Source: Bacillota bacterium | GTDB taxonomy: Bacteria > Bacillota > Clostridia > Acetivibrionales > DTU013 | Assembly: GCA_023439545.1 (NCBI GenBank) | Contig: JAEXNT010000079.1 | Coordinates: forward strand, 1-64,000 | Length of the DNA: 64,000 nt | Direction: 5' to 3' | In this document: piece after piece, positions 16,395-25,674 of the stretch | Layout of the letters: the number at the start of each line of letters is the position of its first letter | Numbering within the stretch: the first letter of the stretch is position 1 | Notes under the pieces: generated by a model | What the model was told of the DNA's origin: nothing | Databases searched by the model: none | Seen by the model: only the letters and a program-made list of their open reading frames with translations | Program-made: the position numbers and the translations under genes

Positions 16395-17132
16395 ATGCAG
16401 CACCTTATCAGCATAACCCTGTTCGGGCTCATATCGGGCCTTGCCGGGACCGGCATCGGCGGCCTTTCGGCTTTTGTGATCACAAAGACAAGCAACCGTG
16501 TAATGAGCAGCCTGCTGGAATTTTCCGCCGGTCTCATGACTGCTGTCGTTTGCTTTGAGCTTTTCCCCGAAGCTTTCAACATAGGAGGCACATTATACGC
16601 ATTCGCAGGTATTCTATCCGGTATAGGCGTGGTAGTGATCATAGAACAGATCCTCAAGCATACGCGTACGTTCACGAAAAGCAACAGCTCCAGTCTGCTG
16701 AAGGCAGGCATACTCATGGCTATTGCAATCGCGATGCACAACTTCCCTGAAGGCTTTGCGGTGGGCTCCGGCTTCGAAGCTTCCGCAAGCCTCGGTTTTA
16801 CTATTACGGCCGTAATAATCATACACGACATACCTGAAGGCATCGCAATGGCGCTGCCGATGCGCGCGGGAGGTTTCTCAAGGATCAAGGCCTTCGCCTA
16901 TACCCTACTCTCCGGAGTCCCTATGGGCTTTGGGGCACTTTTTGGCGCGGTACTCGGCGAGATCTCGGATAATTTGACAGCATCGTGCCTCGGTTTTGCA
17001 GGAGGCGCAATGCTGTACATAGTTTACGGTGAACTCGTGCCGGAATCCAAAAAACTCTATCTTGGCAGGCTGTCTTCGATATCGAATGTACTCGGGATAT
17101 TATGTGGTATAATAATAACCATATATAACTGA
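16395..17132 (+). CDS. ZIP-family divalent metal transporter
   Basis: A 245-residue membrane protein with about eight transmembrane helices. The ZIP signature histidines are present in HNFPEG (helix 4) and HDIPEG (helix 5), which form the metal site. The loop after helix 3 (KHTRTFTKSNSSS) is short and lacks a His-rich run. It would import zinc, iron or manganese; the exact ion cannot be told. GGAGGTC is 5 bases before the ATG. It stands between the palindromic elements and tsaC, without an obvious operon partner. Confidence 0.9.
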   Translation: MQHLISITLFGLISGLAGTGIGGLSAFVITKTSNRVMSSLLEFSAGLMTAVVCFELFPEAFNIGGTLYAFAGILSGIGVVVIIEQILKHTRTFTKSNSSSLLKAGILMAIAIAMHNFPEGFAVGSGFEASASLGFTITAVIIIHDIPEGIAMALPMRAGGFSRIKAFAYTLLSGVPMGFGALFGAVLGEISDNLTASCLGFAGGAMLYIVYGELVPESKKLYLGRLSSISNVLGILCGIIITIYN

Positions 17133-17213
17133 TACTCAAGCGAATGCCCCCGGCCTGGCGAGCCGGTCTCTGCATGGATTACGCTGCGGTATCCGACAGA
17201 GGAGATATACATA

Positions 17214-18284
17214 TTGAAGACAGAGATAATCAGGATCGATATTTCAAAACCGGATTGGGACAAGCAGCTCGATCATGCCGCACTAGTGCTGAGGGACGGC
17301 GGCCTGGTGGCATTTCCTACGGAGACGGTTTACGGACTGGGGGCAAATGCGCTGGATCAAACCGCGATCGAGGGTATTTACAGGGCTAAAGGACGTCCTT
17401 CAGACAACCCGCTTATCGTACACATAGCAGAAACAAGCGCCTTAAAGGAATTGACATCTGATATTCCCGCAATAGCTCCACGGCTCATGGAAACGTACTG
17501 GCCCGGGCCGCTTACACTGCTTATGCCCAAATCGGAGAGGATACCTGCGATAGTCACGGCGGGACTTGGCACAGTCGGTATCAGGATGCCCGCAAACCCC
17601 ATCGCTCTTGAACTTATCAGGAAGTCGGGCGTACCCGTAGCCGCCCCAAGCGCAAACAGCTCCGGCAGACCCAGCCCTACGCTTGCAAAACACGTAATAG
17701 AAGATCTTTCGGGTAAAGTCGACGTTATCATCGACGGAGGTCATACAAAAGTCGGCGTCGAATCGACGGTATTGGATATTACGGTCGATCCTCCCATGAT
17801 TTTAAGGCCGGGAGGGATAACCTTCGAAAAGCTGGCGCAAATACTGGGCCAAGTCCGGCTCGACCCCGCCATTTCATCCGATAGCAAGACCTCTGCCCCG
17901 CCCAGGGCGCCGGGTATGAAATACAGGCATTATGCGCCCAAGGCATCAATGCTCCTTATACAGGGCCAACCCGAGCGTATAGCGGCTGAGATCGGAAAGC
18001 GGGCCGCGGTTTATAATAGCGAAGGCGCCCTCGTGGGCATACTTACGACTGATGAAACGGCTTCGTTGTATGAGCCGTCGCTCTATACCTTCTGCAAAAT
18101 AATATCGCTCGGCAGCAGGCTGAATCCGGAAAGCCTGGCGGTGAACCTGTTCAAATGCCTGAGGGAATTCGACGAAAACAAGACGGGAGTCATAATGGCC
18201 GAAGCCCCGGAAACCTCCGGCATCGGACAGGCTGTGATGAATCGTATGCTGAAGGCCGCAGGCGGCAACATTATAAAAGTATGA
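17214..18284 (+). CDS. tsaC: L-threonylcarbamoyladenylate synthase (Sua5 type)
   Basis: Makes threonylcarbamoyl-AMP for the t6A modification of ANN-decoding tRNAs. 356 residues: a YrdC domain (about 12-200) with FPTETVYGLGANA, KGRPSDNPLIVHI and SANSSGRPSPT, and a C-terminal Sua5 domain starting APGMKYRHYAPKA. It starts with TTG 17214, GAGGAG upstream. Its stop overlaps the ywlE start (ATGA), so the two are translated together, as in other Firmicutes. Confidence 0.95.
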   Translation: MKTEIIRIDISKPDWDKQLDHAALVLRDGGLVAFPTETVYGLGANALDQTAIEGIYRAKGRPSDNPLIVHIAETSALKELTSDIPAIAPRLMETYWPGPLTLLMPKSERIPAIVTAGLGTVGIRMPANPIALELIRKSGVPVAAPSANSSGRPSPTLAKHVIEDLSGKVDVIIDGGHTKVGVESTVLDITVDPPMILRPGGITFEKLAQILGQVRLDPAISSDSKTSAPPRAPGMKYRHYAPKASMLLIQGQPERIAAEIGKRAAVYNSEGALVGILTTDETASLYEPSLYTFCKIISLGSRLNPESLAVNLFKCLREFDENKTGVIMAEAPETSGIGQAVMNRMLKAAGGNIIKV

Positions 18285-18739
18285 AAAAAATATTATTCAT
18301 TTGCACAGGAAATACATGCAGGAGCCCAATGGCCGCAGCCCTTTTCAACGGGCTTGCCGCGAGGGAAGGCCCGGGATGCGGCTTTTCATCCTTTTCCGCG
18401 GGCCTTTCGGCCGTTGAGGGAGAGCCGGCGAGCGCCAATGCCATTCTCGTGATGAAGGACTATGGCTGCGATCTCTCTGACCATAGGGCTCACGGGCTTG
18501 CTCCCGAAGATATGCGGGGAGCCTTCCTGGTACTAACCATGTCCGCTAGTCACAAACAATACATTAATTCCCGCTTTTCCGGAATGTATCGGAATGTTTA
18601 TGCGTTGAAAGAATATGTCTATGGGATATCCGAAGACGTAAAAGATCCGTATGGCGGTTCGTCCAAGGTATACGCGCAATGTGCGGAGGAGATCGCGGAA
18701 GCTGTCGAAAGGCTGTTTGAAAAAGTTAAAAAAAGTTGA
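18281..18739 (+). CDS. ywlE: Low-molecular-weight phosphatase, likely protein-arginine phosphatase
   Basis: 152 residues of the LMW-PTP fold. The P-loop is CTGNTCRSP at residues 8-16 with general acid in VKDPYGG. Thr in the second variable position of the loop (CTGNT instead of CLGNI) is the known determinant of phospho-arginine specificity in Bacillus YwlE, so this is probably the counterpart of McsB arginine kinase. It starts inside the tsaC stop codon. rpiB, which often follows, is absent; upp comes next after a promoter. Confidence 0.85.
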   Translation: MKKILFICTGNTCRSPMAAALFNGLAAREGPGCGFSSFSAGLSAVEGEPASANAILVMKDYGCDLSDHRAHGLAPEDMRGAFLVLTMSASHKQYINSRFSGMYRNVYALKEYVYGISEDVKDPYGGSSKVYAQCAEEIAEAVERLFEKVKKS

Positions 18740-18746
18740 TACAGCT

Positions 18747-18775
18747 TTGACTTTGTTCATTCAATATTATAAAAT
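18747..18775 (+). promoter_or_regulatory. Probable promoter of upp
   Basis: TTGACT at 18747-18752 and TAAAAT at 18770-18775 with a 17-base spacer, 70 bases before the upp start. It begins right after the ywlE stop. Confidence 0.55.
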
Positions 18776-18844
18776 AAAGAACGAAGTACCACGGATATGC
18801 GGTAACCGGCCGAAAGGCCTGAAATACACAACTGGAGGTAATTT

Positions 18845-19474
18845 ATGGAAAAGGTTTTCATTTTTGATCATCCCCTTATACAACATAAAATTTCGCTGTT
18901 GAGAGACAAAAATACCAGTACCAAGGAATTCAGGGAATTGGTTTCTGAAATAGCCATGCTGATGGGCTATGAAGTTACCAGAAATATGCCGTTGAAGGAA
19001 GTCGAAATAGAAACCCCGGTTGCAGTCGCAAAAACAAACGTCATTTCCGGCAAGAAGCTTGGAATAGTGCCGATACTGAGGGCAGGCCTCGGAATGGTCG
19101 ACGGTATGCTGAATCTGCTGCCGTTCGCAAAAGTAGGTCACATTGGACTTTATCGTGATCCTGAAACGCTGGAACCGGTGGAATATTACTGCAAGCTCCC
19201 TGTGGATGCTGAAGAAAGGGAGATAGTCGTTCTGGATCCGATGCTGGCTACGGGCGGTTCCGCCTCCGCTGCAATCAGATTCATAAAGGAACGCGGCGTA
19301 ACGAATATAAAGCTGATGTGCCTGATCGCCGCAAAGACAGGTATAGCCCGTATAAACAAAGATCATCCGGATGTTGAGATATACTGCGCCGCAGTCGACG
19401 AGAAGCTGAACGACCACGGTTATATCGTGCCCGGCCTCGGAGATGCAGGAGACAGGTTGTTCGGAACAAAATAG
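18845..19474 (+). CDS. upp: Uracil phosphoribosyltransferase
   Basis: Converts uracil and PRPP to UMP in pyrimidine salvage. The 209-residue protein has normal length, with [19 protein letters not shown] at the N-terminus, the loop [14 protein letters not shown], the PRPP-binding motif [12 protein letters not shown] and the uracil site [12 protein letters not shown] near the end. GGAGG precedes the ATG by 7 bases. It leads the upp-comEB-tagO-mnaA group. Confidence 0.97.
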   Translation: MEKVFIFDHPLIQHKISLLRDKNTSTKEFRELVSEIAMLMGYEVTRNMPLKEVEIETPVAVAKTNVISGKKLGIVPILRAGLGMVDGMLNLLPFAKVGHIGLYRDPETLEPVEYYCKLPVDAEEREIVVLDPMLATGGSASAAIRFIKERGVTNIKLMCLIAAKTGIARINKDHPDVEIYCAAVDEKLNDHGYIVPGLGDAGDRLFGTK

Positions 19475-19516
19475 CTTCGGTTTCGTCCAATAAAATATGA
19501 TTTGGGGGTACGCGTT

Positions 19517-19954
19517 ATGAGACCGTCGTGGGACGATTACTTCATGGAAATTGTAGAATTGATCAAAACGAGGTCGACCTGCATCAGACGTCAGGTTGGT
19601 GCATTGATAGTCAAGGACAAGCGTATTCTTTCAACAGGTTACAACGGCGCGCCCATGGGGTGCAAACACTGCACGGAGATAGGCTGTCTCAGGGAGGAAT
19701 TGAATATTCCGTCGGGACAGCGCCATGAGCTGTGCAGAGGTATACATGCCGAGCAGAATGCATTGGTACAGGCAGCGTACTCCGGAACAAGCGTAAAGGA
19801 CGGTATACTTTATGTCACCCACCAGCCCTGCGTTTTATGCGCAAAGATGGCTATCAACGCGGGCATAAAGAAGATAGTTTTCAAGGGCGATTACCCTGAC
19901 GAACTTGCAATGGAGCTGCTGAAGGAAGCCAGTATTAGAGTGGTAAGACTATAG
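19517..19954 (+). CDS. comEB: dCMP deaminase
   Basis: A 145-residue zinc deaminase that makes dUMP from dCMP for thymidylate synthesis. Zinc ligands and the catalytic Glu are visible in [11 protein letters not shown] and [11 protein letters not shown]. An additional CKHC...C group in the middle fits the second zinc seen in this family. GGGGG lies 8 bases before ATG 19517; the upstream TTG at 19502 overlaps that site. The name comEB is by synteny; in B. subtilis it lies in a competence operon, but no comEA or comEC is here. Confidence 0.93.
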   Translation: MRPSWDDYFMEIVELIKTRSTCIRRQVGALIVKDKRILSTGYNGAPMGCKHCTEIGCLREELNIPSGQRHELCRGIHAEQNALVQAAYSGTSVKDGILYVTHQPCVLCAKMAINAGIKKIVFKGDYPDELAMELLKEASIRVVRL

Positions 19955-19969
19955 GCAGGTGTAAATATT

Positions 19970-21133
19970 TTGTCATATATGTATGAATATATCATAACCT
20001 TTGCTCTGGCGTTCATAGTAGCGTTCTCAGCAACTCCGATAGTCAGAAGGCTTGCCTTCAAAATCGGCGCTGTAGATGTTCCAAAGGACGAACGCAGGAT
20101 GCACAACAAACCCATCGCACTTATGGGTGGTCTTGCGATAATAACAGGTTTTCTCATTTCACTTGTTTTCGATCTGGTCACCTCTTCAAACCTGGTGACC
20201 CCTAAAAGAGAGATAATAGGGCTTGTCGCGGGTATATGCATAATGGCCTGCGAAGGCATCCTGGACGACAGGAAACCGCTCAAGGCCAGGATCAAGCTGA
20301 TGTTTCAGATAGCTGCGGCTACGGCGGTCGTGCTTATATCCGGCACAAGGATCTCCGTCCTTTCAAATCCCTTCGGTTCATCGCCCTATATAATCCTGAG
20401 CCCTGTTATTTCATATGCTCTGACGATCATATGGATCGTAGGTATCACGAATGCAATCAATCTTATCGACGGCCTTGACGGACTCGCGGCGGGCGTATCC
20501 TCCATTTCGTCGCTTTCGTTATTTTTTGTAACGCTGCTCAGGGTGGATCTCGATCCTATTACGGCAGTTTATACTGCGCTTGTCACTATTGCCCTTGCAG
20601 GATCTACTCTGGGCTTTCTGCCGTTCAATTTCAACCCCGCAAAAATATTTATGGGTGAAACAGGCGCCGCATTTCTTGGATTCACGCTTGGAGTCATATC
20701 CATACAGGGCGCCATAAAGTCCTATGCAGCGGTATCCATCGCAATTCCGCTCCTTGTGCTTGGTCTTCCCCTATTTGATACTCTGTTTGCGATAATCAGG
20801 CGTATCGGCACGCATAGACCGATAATGCAGGCTGACCGCAGCCATCTTCACCACAGGCTGATCGACATGGGTCTGAGCCAAAGGCAATCCGTATTGATCA
20901 TGTACATCGCCAGCGCTACTCTGGGTCTGTGTGCGATAGTACTGGCGGACCGCGGTGCGTTGAGCGCAATCATACTGCTTCTGGCCGTCTCGATATTCGT
21001 CTTCGGCGGCGCAAAGTATATGAATGACCACGAGGACCTGTCCGGAAACGATCACCAAGTTTCGGAAGCATCTTCCGAAGACAGTTCCGATAATAATATC
21101 GCAGAAAAACCATCGGATGGAGTTGTTAAATGA
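19970..21133 (+). CDS. tagO: Undecaprenyl-phosphate GlcNAc-1-phosphate transferase
   Basis: TagO/WecA-type membrane enzyme that starts wall teichoic acid or other lipid-linked polymers. 387 residues with about ten transmembrane helices. Family motifs: PKDERRMHNKPIALMGG near 40, the Mg-binding DGLDGLAAG near 165, FNFNPAKIFMGETGA near 215 and the His-rich RSHLHHRLIDMGLS near 285. The C-terminal 30 residues are acidic and Ser-rich. TTG start with AGGTG upstream. Its stop overlaps the mnaA start, so lipid primer and sugar-nucleotide supply are translationally coupled. Confidence 0.95.
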   Translation: MSYMYEYIITFALAFIVAFSATPIVRRLAFKIGAVDVPKDERRMHNKPIALMGGLAIITGFLISLVFDLVTSSNLVTPKREIIGLVAGICIMACEGILDDRKPLKARIKLMFQIAAATAVVLISGTRISVLSNPFGSSPYIILSPVISYALTIIWIVGITNAINLIDGLDGLAAGVSSISSLSLFFVTLLRVDLDPITAVYTALVTIALAGSTLGFLPFNFNPAKIFMGETGAAFLGFTLGVISIQGAIKSYAAVSIAIPLLVLGLPLFDTLFAIIRRIGTHRPIMQADRSHLHHRLIDMGLSQRQSVLIMYIASATLGLCAIVLADRGALSAIILLLAVSIFVFGGAKYMNDHEDLSGNDHQVSEASSEDSSDNNIAEKPSDGVVK

Positions 21134-22281
21134 AGAAAATAAAAGTAATGCCGATTTTCGGGACACGCCCGGACGCCATAAAGATGGCGCCGCTGGTCAA
21201 AGAGCTCGAAAAGTCCCCGCAAATCGATACTGTAGTGTGTGTGACAGCCCAGCACAGGCAGATGCTCGATCAGGTTCTCGACATATTCTCTATAAAGCCG
21301 GCTCACGACCTCGATATTATGCAGGACAGGCAGACGCTTGAACAGATTACGACGAGGTCTCTTGAAGGACTTGCCGGTGTATTCGATAAAGACAGGCCTG
21401 ATATTGTACTCGTCCACGGCGATACTTCCACCTGCTTTGTGGCGGCACTTGCGGCTTTTTACCGGAAAATAGCGATAGGCCACGTAGAGGCGGGCCTCAG
21501 GACATACGATAAATATTCTCCCTTTCCGGAGGAGATGAACAGGAAGCTGACCGGAGCGCTTGCAGACCTGCATTTCGCCCCGACTCCCGCAAATCGAACA
21601 AACCTCCTTAAAGAGGGCGTTTCAGAAAATAAGATCCATGTGACCGGAAACACGGCGATAGACGCAATGAAAACGACCGTCCGCAAGGATTACATTTTTC
21701 GGCACGAAGCCCTCAGGGACATGGATTTCAACGGGCGCAGGATAATCGCGGTCACAGCCCACAGGCGCGAAAATCTCGGAGAACCTCTCGAGAATATATG
21801 CCGGGCACTGAATGACATTGCTATGGCTTATGACGACGTGAATATAATTTATACCGTACATCTGAATCCCGCGGTACGCGAAACGGCTTTCAGGATACTT
21901 GGGCAAAACCCGCGAGTCCGCCTTATTGACCCCTTGGACGTCCAGGACATGCATAATCTTATGGCCCGCTCGTACATGGTAATGACCGATTCGGGCGGCC
22001 TTCAGGAAGAAGCTCCTTCGCTCGGGAAACCGGTGCTCGTACTCAGGAAGGAAACAGAACGCCCAGAAGCAGTCTCAGCAGGCACTGTCAGGCTCGCCGG
22101 AGTGGAAAGAGAAACAATAGAGGCAATGGCAAGGCAGCTGCTCGATGACAAAGCCGAGTACGATAAAATGGCGAAAGCCGTCAACCCATACGGGGACGGT
22201 TCAGCCTCCGAAAGGATCGTAAAAGCCATATTATACGAATTCGGCATGTCAAAGGAAAAACCCGAAGAATTCACAACTTGA
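21130..22281 (+). CDS. wecB: UDP-N-acetylglucosamine 2-epimerase
   Basis: Interconverts UDP-GlcNAc and UDP-ManNAc (called MnaA in Firmicutes), supplying ManNAc for wall teichoic acid linkage units. 383 residues with GTRPDAIKMAPLV at the N-terminus, HRQMLDQVLDIF, VHGDTSTCF, HVEAGLRTYDKYSPFPEEMNR, VTAHRRENLGEP and TDSGGLQEEAPSLGKPVLVLR, all standard. It begins within the tagO stop (ATGA). It converges on motB with only 17 bases between the stop codons. Confidence 0.96.
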   Translation: MKKIKVMPIFGTRPDAIKMAPLVKELEKSPQIDTVVCVTAQHRQMLDQVLDIFSIKPAHDLDIMQDRQTLEQITTRSLEGLAGVFDKDRPDIVLVHGDTSTCFVAALAAFYRKIAIGHVEAGLRTYDKYSPFPEEMNRKLTGALADLHFAPTPANRTNLLKEGVSENKIHVTGNTAIDAMKTTVRKDYIFRHEALRDMDFNGRRIIAVTAHRRENLGEPLENICRALNDIAMAYDDVNIIYTVHLNPAVRETAFRILGQNPRVRLIDPLDVQDMHNLMARSYMVMTDSGGLQEEAPSLGKPVLVLRKETERPEAVSAGTVRLAGVERETIEAMARQLLDDKAEYDKMAKAVNPYGDGSASERIVKAILYEFGMSKEKPEEFTT

Positions 22282-22298
22282 TAAAACAGAGCCGTCCC

Positions 22299-23123
22299 TT
22301 ACGTTTCGTCTTTCACACCGCCGCCTGTCAGCGTGTTCTGCGCGCCGTTCTGGCCGGCAGTTTCACTACCGGGTTCGGTCACATCATAAATTTCTCTCAA
22401 TATTACAAGATCGACCCTGCGGTTCTGTTTCCTGTGCTCTTCCGTGTCATTGGGCACGAGAGGCCTGTATTCACCATAGCCTGTAGCCGAGATCTTTTTG
22501 GGATCGATACCGGCTTCATTGACGAGTATACGCCAGACATTGTTCGCCCTTGCGGTTGACAGTTCCTGGTTGTCCGGGAAACGTGCATTGCTGATCGGAA
22601 TATCATCAGTATGGCCTTCCACCCTCATTTGCTTGTCGGGCATCTTGGCCAGTATTTCCTTACCTATTTTTATTATATCGTTCCTGGCTGTTGCATCCAG
22701 GTCTGCACTTCCGCTCTTGAAAAGCACCTGCTCACCTATCGATATGTATATGCCTCTTTCCTGTGTCGAGACAGTTACCTCTCCCGTCAGGCCAAGCTCC
22801 TGTACAAGTTCCTGCACTTCGTTCTGCACAGCCTCCATCTGCTGCTTTTCCGTATCTGTAGGTACGACTGCGTCGGGATCCATTGCTCCGCCCAGGTCCA
22901 TTATTGCGGGAGACCCCCCGCCGCCCCCTATCACAGTTTGCGTTGTATAGTTGCCAAAGGCATGCCTCAGTGAACTGGCAACCTGCTGATATTTCTCGCT
23001 GTCGACATTTGCCATGGTGTAGAGCAGGATGAACAATATCAGCAAAAGATTCATCAGATCTGAATATGTCAGCAGCCAACGCTCGGAATTATCCTTTTCG
23101 ACCTTGTTTTTAGCAGAAGCCAA
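22299..23123 (-). CDS. motB: Flagellar motor stator protein MotB
   Basis: 274 residues. A single transmembrane helix near 18-38 carries the conserved proton/ion-binding Asp region (WLLTYSDLMNLLLILFILLY), then a Gly/Asp-rich plug/linker (about 60-110) and the peptidoglycan-binding OmpA-like domain from about 125 with VEGHTDDIPI, ELSTARANNVWRIL and GYGEYRPLVPN. The C-terminal tail is Gly/Thr-rich. It anchors the stator to the wall. It follows motA with a 3-base gap. Confidence 0.95.
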   Translation of the reverse strand: MASAKNKVEKDNSERWLLTYSDLMNLLLILFILLYTMANVDSEKYQQVASSLRHAFGNYTTQTVIGGGGGSPAIMDLGGAMDPDAVVPTDTEKQQMEAVQNEVQELVQELGLTGEVTVSTQERGIYISIGEQVLFKSGSADLDATARNDIIKIGKEILAKMPDKQMRVEGHTDDIPISNARFPDNQELSTARANNVWRILVNEAGIDPKKISATGYGEYRPLVPNDTEEHRKQNRRVDLVILREIYDVTEPGSETAGQNGAQNTLTGGGVKDET

Positions 23124-23126
23124 GCT

Positions 23127-23939
23127 TTATCCCTCCGCTTCCGTTCCAGCTGCCGGAGCGCCCTTCTTGTCTCCGCCCTTGCCGTTCATTTTCTCTATCA
23201 GTGCAAGGTTGAGCTTCTCCTTGATGATCCTCGGGTTTTCACCTGCCTGAATGGAAAGCAGTCCTTCTATTATAAGATCGTTGACCATTCTTTCATTTGC
23301 AGCCTTTGCCTTGATACGTGAGCCTATCGGTATGAATACGAGGTTTGCGAAGCCGACGCCGTACATGGTGGCCAGGAAAGCGGTCGCTATCTTTCCACCC
23401 AGGCCATCCGGGCTGGCTTCCATGGTACTCAGAACGTGGACCATGCCCATAACGGTACCGAGAACGCCCATCGTCGGGCCGAAACCCCCAGCCGCCTCGA
23501 ATATCTTGGCGGTTTTTTCATATATGCTCTCTCTCAGCTCGAGCTCCCTGTCGAGTATATCCTTTATGACTTCGGTTTCGATACCGTCGACTACGAGCGA
23601 GAGTCCTTTTCTGATGAACTCGTTTTCAGAATTCTGGGCTTCCATTTCAAGGCTGAGCAACCCGTCCTTCCTCGCCTTCTCCGACAGCTCCGACAGGTGA
23701 TTTATAATCCCTATGGGGTCTGTTTTCTTATCTTTGAAAACAGTTGCGAGCGCCGCTGGTATCTGCTTGATCTCACTGAGCGGAAACGAAAGTAAGACAG
23801 CCCCGAAAGTACCACCAAACACTATTATGAAAGGGGAAGGCTGTTCTACCAGCGCTCCGAGATGTCCTCCCTCTACCATAAACCCCGCAAGTACCGCGCC
23901 AATTCCGAATATTATACCAATAATAGAACCTATATCCAT
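23127..23939 (-). CDS. motA: Flagellar motor stator protein MotA
   Basis: 270 residues with four transmembrane helices (about 4-22, 33-52, 150-170, 182-204). The cytoplasmic loop between helices 2 and 3 carries charged residues that contact FliG; AAGGFGPTMGVLGTVMGMVHVL and GKIATAFLATMYGVGFANL are the conserved third and fourth helices. The last 20 residues are Lys/Gly-rich. GGAGAG lies before the ATG. With MotB it forms the ion channel that drives flagellar rotation. No other flagellar gene is in the window; the pair lies between cell-wall and ATP synthase genes. Confidence 0.95.
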   Translation of the reverse strand: MDIGSIIGIIFGIGAVLAGFMVEGGHLGALVEQPSPFIIVFGGTFGAVLLSFPLSEIKQIPAALATVFKDKKTDPIGIINHLSELSEKARKDGLLSLEMEAQNSENEFIRKGLSLVVDGIETEVIKDILDRELELRESIYEKTAKIFEAAGGFGPTMGVLGTVMGMVHVLSTMEASPDGLGGKIATAFLATMYGVGFANLVFIPIGSRIKAKAANERMVNDLIIEGLLSIQAGENPRIIKEKLNLALIEKMNGKGGDKKGAPAAGTEAEG

Positions 23940-23987
23940 CAGTCATCTCTCCAATTTGCACAAAGTATGTTTCTGTCAAAGAATTTG

Positions 23988-24016
23988 TTGAATATTCATA
24001 GCCCCTGTGGTATATT
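23988..24016 (+). promoter_or_regulatory. Probable promoter of the atp operon
   Basis: TTGAAT at 23988-23993 and TATATT at 24011-24016 with 17 bases between. The predicted start near 24023 gives a leader of about 80 bases before atpI. motA is transcribed the other way from the same gap. Confidence 0.6.
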
Positions 24017-24100
24017 ATTTTTATTTATTACAGGGCATAAAGGACTATAAACCTTTACATAACTATATCGGCAAGCAGTGGACAAACTTAATATAGAATT

Positions 24101-24535
24101 ATGAAGCGGGAGATGCATGCAATGTTTTACAGCAGCGTCGAACAATTTATTTTAAAAAGACTGTTAATATGCTTCATACTGCTGTCGATATTTGATATGG
24201 CAGCAATTGAAAACAGATGGCCGGCATTGATAGGACTGGCGGTGGGAACCGTTTTCAGCGCCGTAAAATTTTGCAGTAACGCAGCAGTATATGCAAGCTT
24301 CTTCGGCGTTAAAGCTAAGGACGTCGGCGGCAGACTCGGGCAGCGTACCGCAACGGTTATATTTTTATTAAATCAGATAATACTATTACCACTTTTATTT
24401 CTGGCATATTATAGGGGCCAGTGGGTTTTTTGGGGGTTTGTTGCGGGTATTTTGACAGTTCCTCTGCTGATTATGCTGAACAGTATTACTGAAGCTTTCG
24501 GGATCACAAGGAATCATTTCGGTGAGAGGGTGTAA
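24101..24535 (+). CDS. atpI: ATP synthase subunit I
   Basis: A 144-residue membrane protein with four hydrophobic helices, first in the atp operon. AtpI/Atp1 proteins help assemble the c-ring. The sequence is poorly conserved in general; the position directly before atpB, size and helix pattern support the call. Three ATG codons lie in the first 24 bases (24101, 24113 and 24122), so the start may be later by up to seven residues. It is 3 bases from the atpB start. Confidence 0.75.
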   Translation: MKREMHAMFYSSVEQFILKRLLICFILLSIFDMAAIENRWPALIGLAVGTVFSAVKFCSNAAVYASFFGVKAKDVGGRLGQRTATVIFLLNQIILLPLLFLAYYRGQWVFWGFVAGILTVPLLIMLNSITEAFGITRNHFGERV

Positions 24536-24538
24536 ACA

Positions 24539-25288
24539 TTGGACGCTAGTAGTATAATGAAACCGAACGATTTGTTTTCCATACATATACTTGGACTGTC
24601 TATCCCCGTCTCGGACAGCATCATAATGATGTGGATCGTTATGGCTGTACTAATAATCCTCTCTCTTGTGTTTGTGAGAAATCTTAAAACGATCCCGACC
24701 GGAAAGCAGAATATAGTGGAGCTCATAGTTGATACAGTCAATAATATTGTCAAGGGCAATCTGGGACATCACTGGAAGTCGTTCGCGCCATATTTCGGAA
24801 CCATTCTGCTGTTTCTCGTATTTGCCAACATGGCAGGTCTTTTCAGCATATTGCCCACTGCAGAGGAGCTTTATCATCTGACAGGCAACGAATCCTTCGA
24901 AGGGCTGCCGCATTTCGCCATCGTAGCGCCAACCAAGGACCTGAATATTACTCTGGGTATGGCACTGATGTCAGTCATACTTGTACTGTTCGCAGGCATC
25001 AGATTCAGAGGCGTTAAGGGCTGGCTTCACAGCTTCCTGGAGCCTTCCCCGGTAATGGCTCCGTTTCATGTACTTGATTATGCAACCCGTACTTTATCAC
25101 TGTCGCTTCGATTATTCGGAAACATGCTGGCAGGCTACATAATCGTGGAAATGATATATGAAGCGACCGTGTTCATCAAACCGATACTTCCGCTTGCGAG
25201 CGTATTCTTCGACATTTTCGATGCGGTTCTGCAAGCTTATATATTTGTTTTTCTTTCATCAATTTACATAAAAGAAGCGATCGAATAA
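24539..25288 (+). CDS. atpB: ATP synthase subunit a
   Basis: Stator half-channel of the F0 motor. 249 residues, five or six transmembrane helices. The essential helix with the conserved Arg is in LDYATRTLSLSLRLFGNMLAG (about 180-200, Arg in SLRLFGNM), and the last helix carries AYIFVFLSSIYI. The polar residues typical of sodium-binding enzymes are in subunit c, not here. Start TTG 24539 with GAGAGGGTG upstream. Confidence 0.95.
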   Translation: MDASSIMKPNDLFSIHILGLSIPVSDSIIMMWIVMAVLIILSLVFVRNLKTIPTGKQNIVELIVDTVNNIVKGNLGHHWKSFAPYFGTILLFLVFANMAGLFSILPTAEELYHLTGNESFEGLPHFAIVAPTKDLNITLGMALMSVILVLFAGIRFRGVKGWLHSFLEPSPVMAPFHVLDYATRTLSLSLRLFGNMLAGYIIVEMIYEATVFIKPILPLASVFFDIFDAVLQAYIFVFLSSIYIKEAIE

Positions 25289-25300
25289 GGGGGTGAAATT

Positions 25301-25525
25301 ATGGCAAGTGGTTTAGTAGCAATTGGAGTAGGGCTGGTTATGCTTACGGCATTGGGAGCAGGTATAGGCCTGGCCAACGCAGTTTCAAAGACGGCTGAGA
25401 GTGTTTCCAGAAACCCTGAGTCCTCAGGTAAGATTTTGTCTACGACACTTATTTTTGCTACCATGTCGGAAGTAACCGCAATATTTGCATTTGTTATCGC
25501 TGTCATGCTGGTTGGTAAAGTTTGA
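25301..25525 (+). CDS. atpE: ATP synthase subunit c
   Basis: A 74-residue hairpin of two transmembrane helices joined by the polar loop SRNPESSGK. The first helix has the Gly-rich run MLTALGAGIGLANAVSKTAESV and the second ATMSEVTAIFAFVIAVML, where the carboxylate is Glu in MSEVTAIF. Residues around it (a Ser or Thr next to the Glu and no clear Gln at the first-helix sodium position) do not allow a firm choice between H+ and Na+. GGGGGTG lies 8 bases before the ATG. A hairpin follows the gene inside the operon. Confidence 0.95.
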   Translation: MASGLVAIGVGLVMLTALGAGIGLANAVSKTAESVSRNPESSGKILSTTLIFATMSEVTAIFAFVIAVMLVGKV

Positions 25526-25660
25526 TAGATGTAATGTTTGTACGTTTGGGACAGGGGGAGAGCTCTTCCCCCTCAGTACAATGTTATCTGTTGTCTGCCG
25601 TCCGGCTTCCGGCCGGAGGCATGATTAACCGATTTTATAGATTGCTTTATACTGGCTGAA
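25526..25660 (+). other. Intra-operon spacer with two hairpins between atpE and atpF
   Basis: AGGGGGAGAGCTCTTCCCCCT at 25553-25573 is an almost perfect palindrome with no U-run after it, and a second short GC-rich stem (CCGGC/GCCGG) lies near 25604-25617. In other bacteria such structures protect the atpE message and help make the many c subunits per enzyme. This role is inferred. Confidence 0.55.
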
Positions 25661-25674
25661 GGAGTTGATATAGA

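Noticed and set aside
16292..16888. Minus-strand frame opposite the ZIP transporter
   Set aside because: The plus strand shows the ZIP motifs and a good ribosome binding site; the antisense frame has no recognisable domain.
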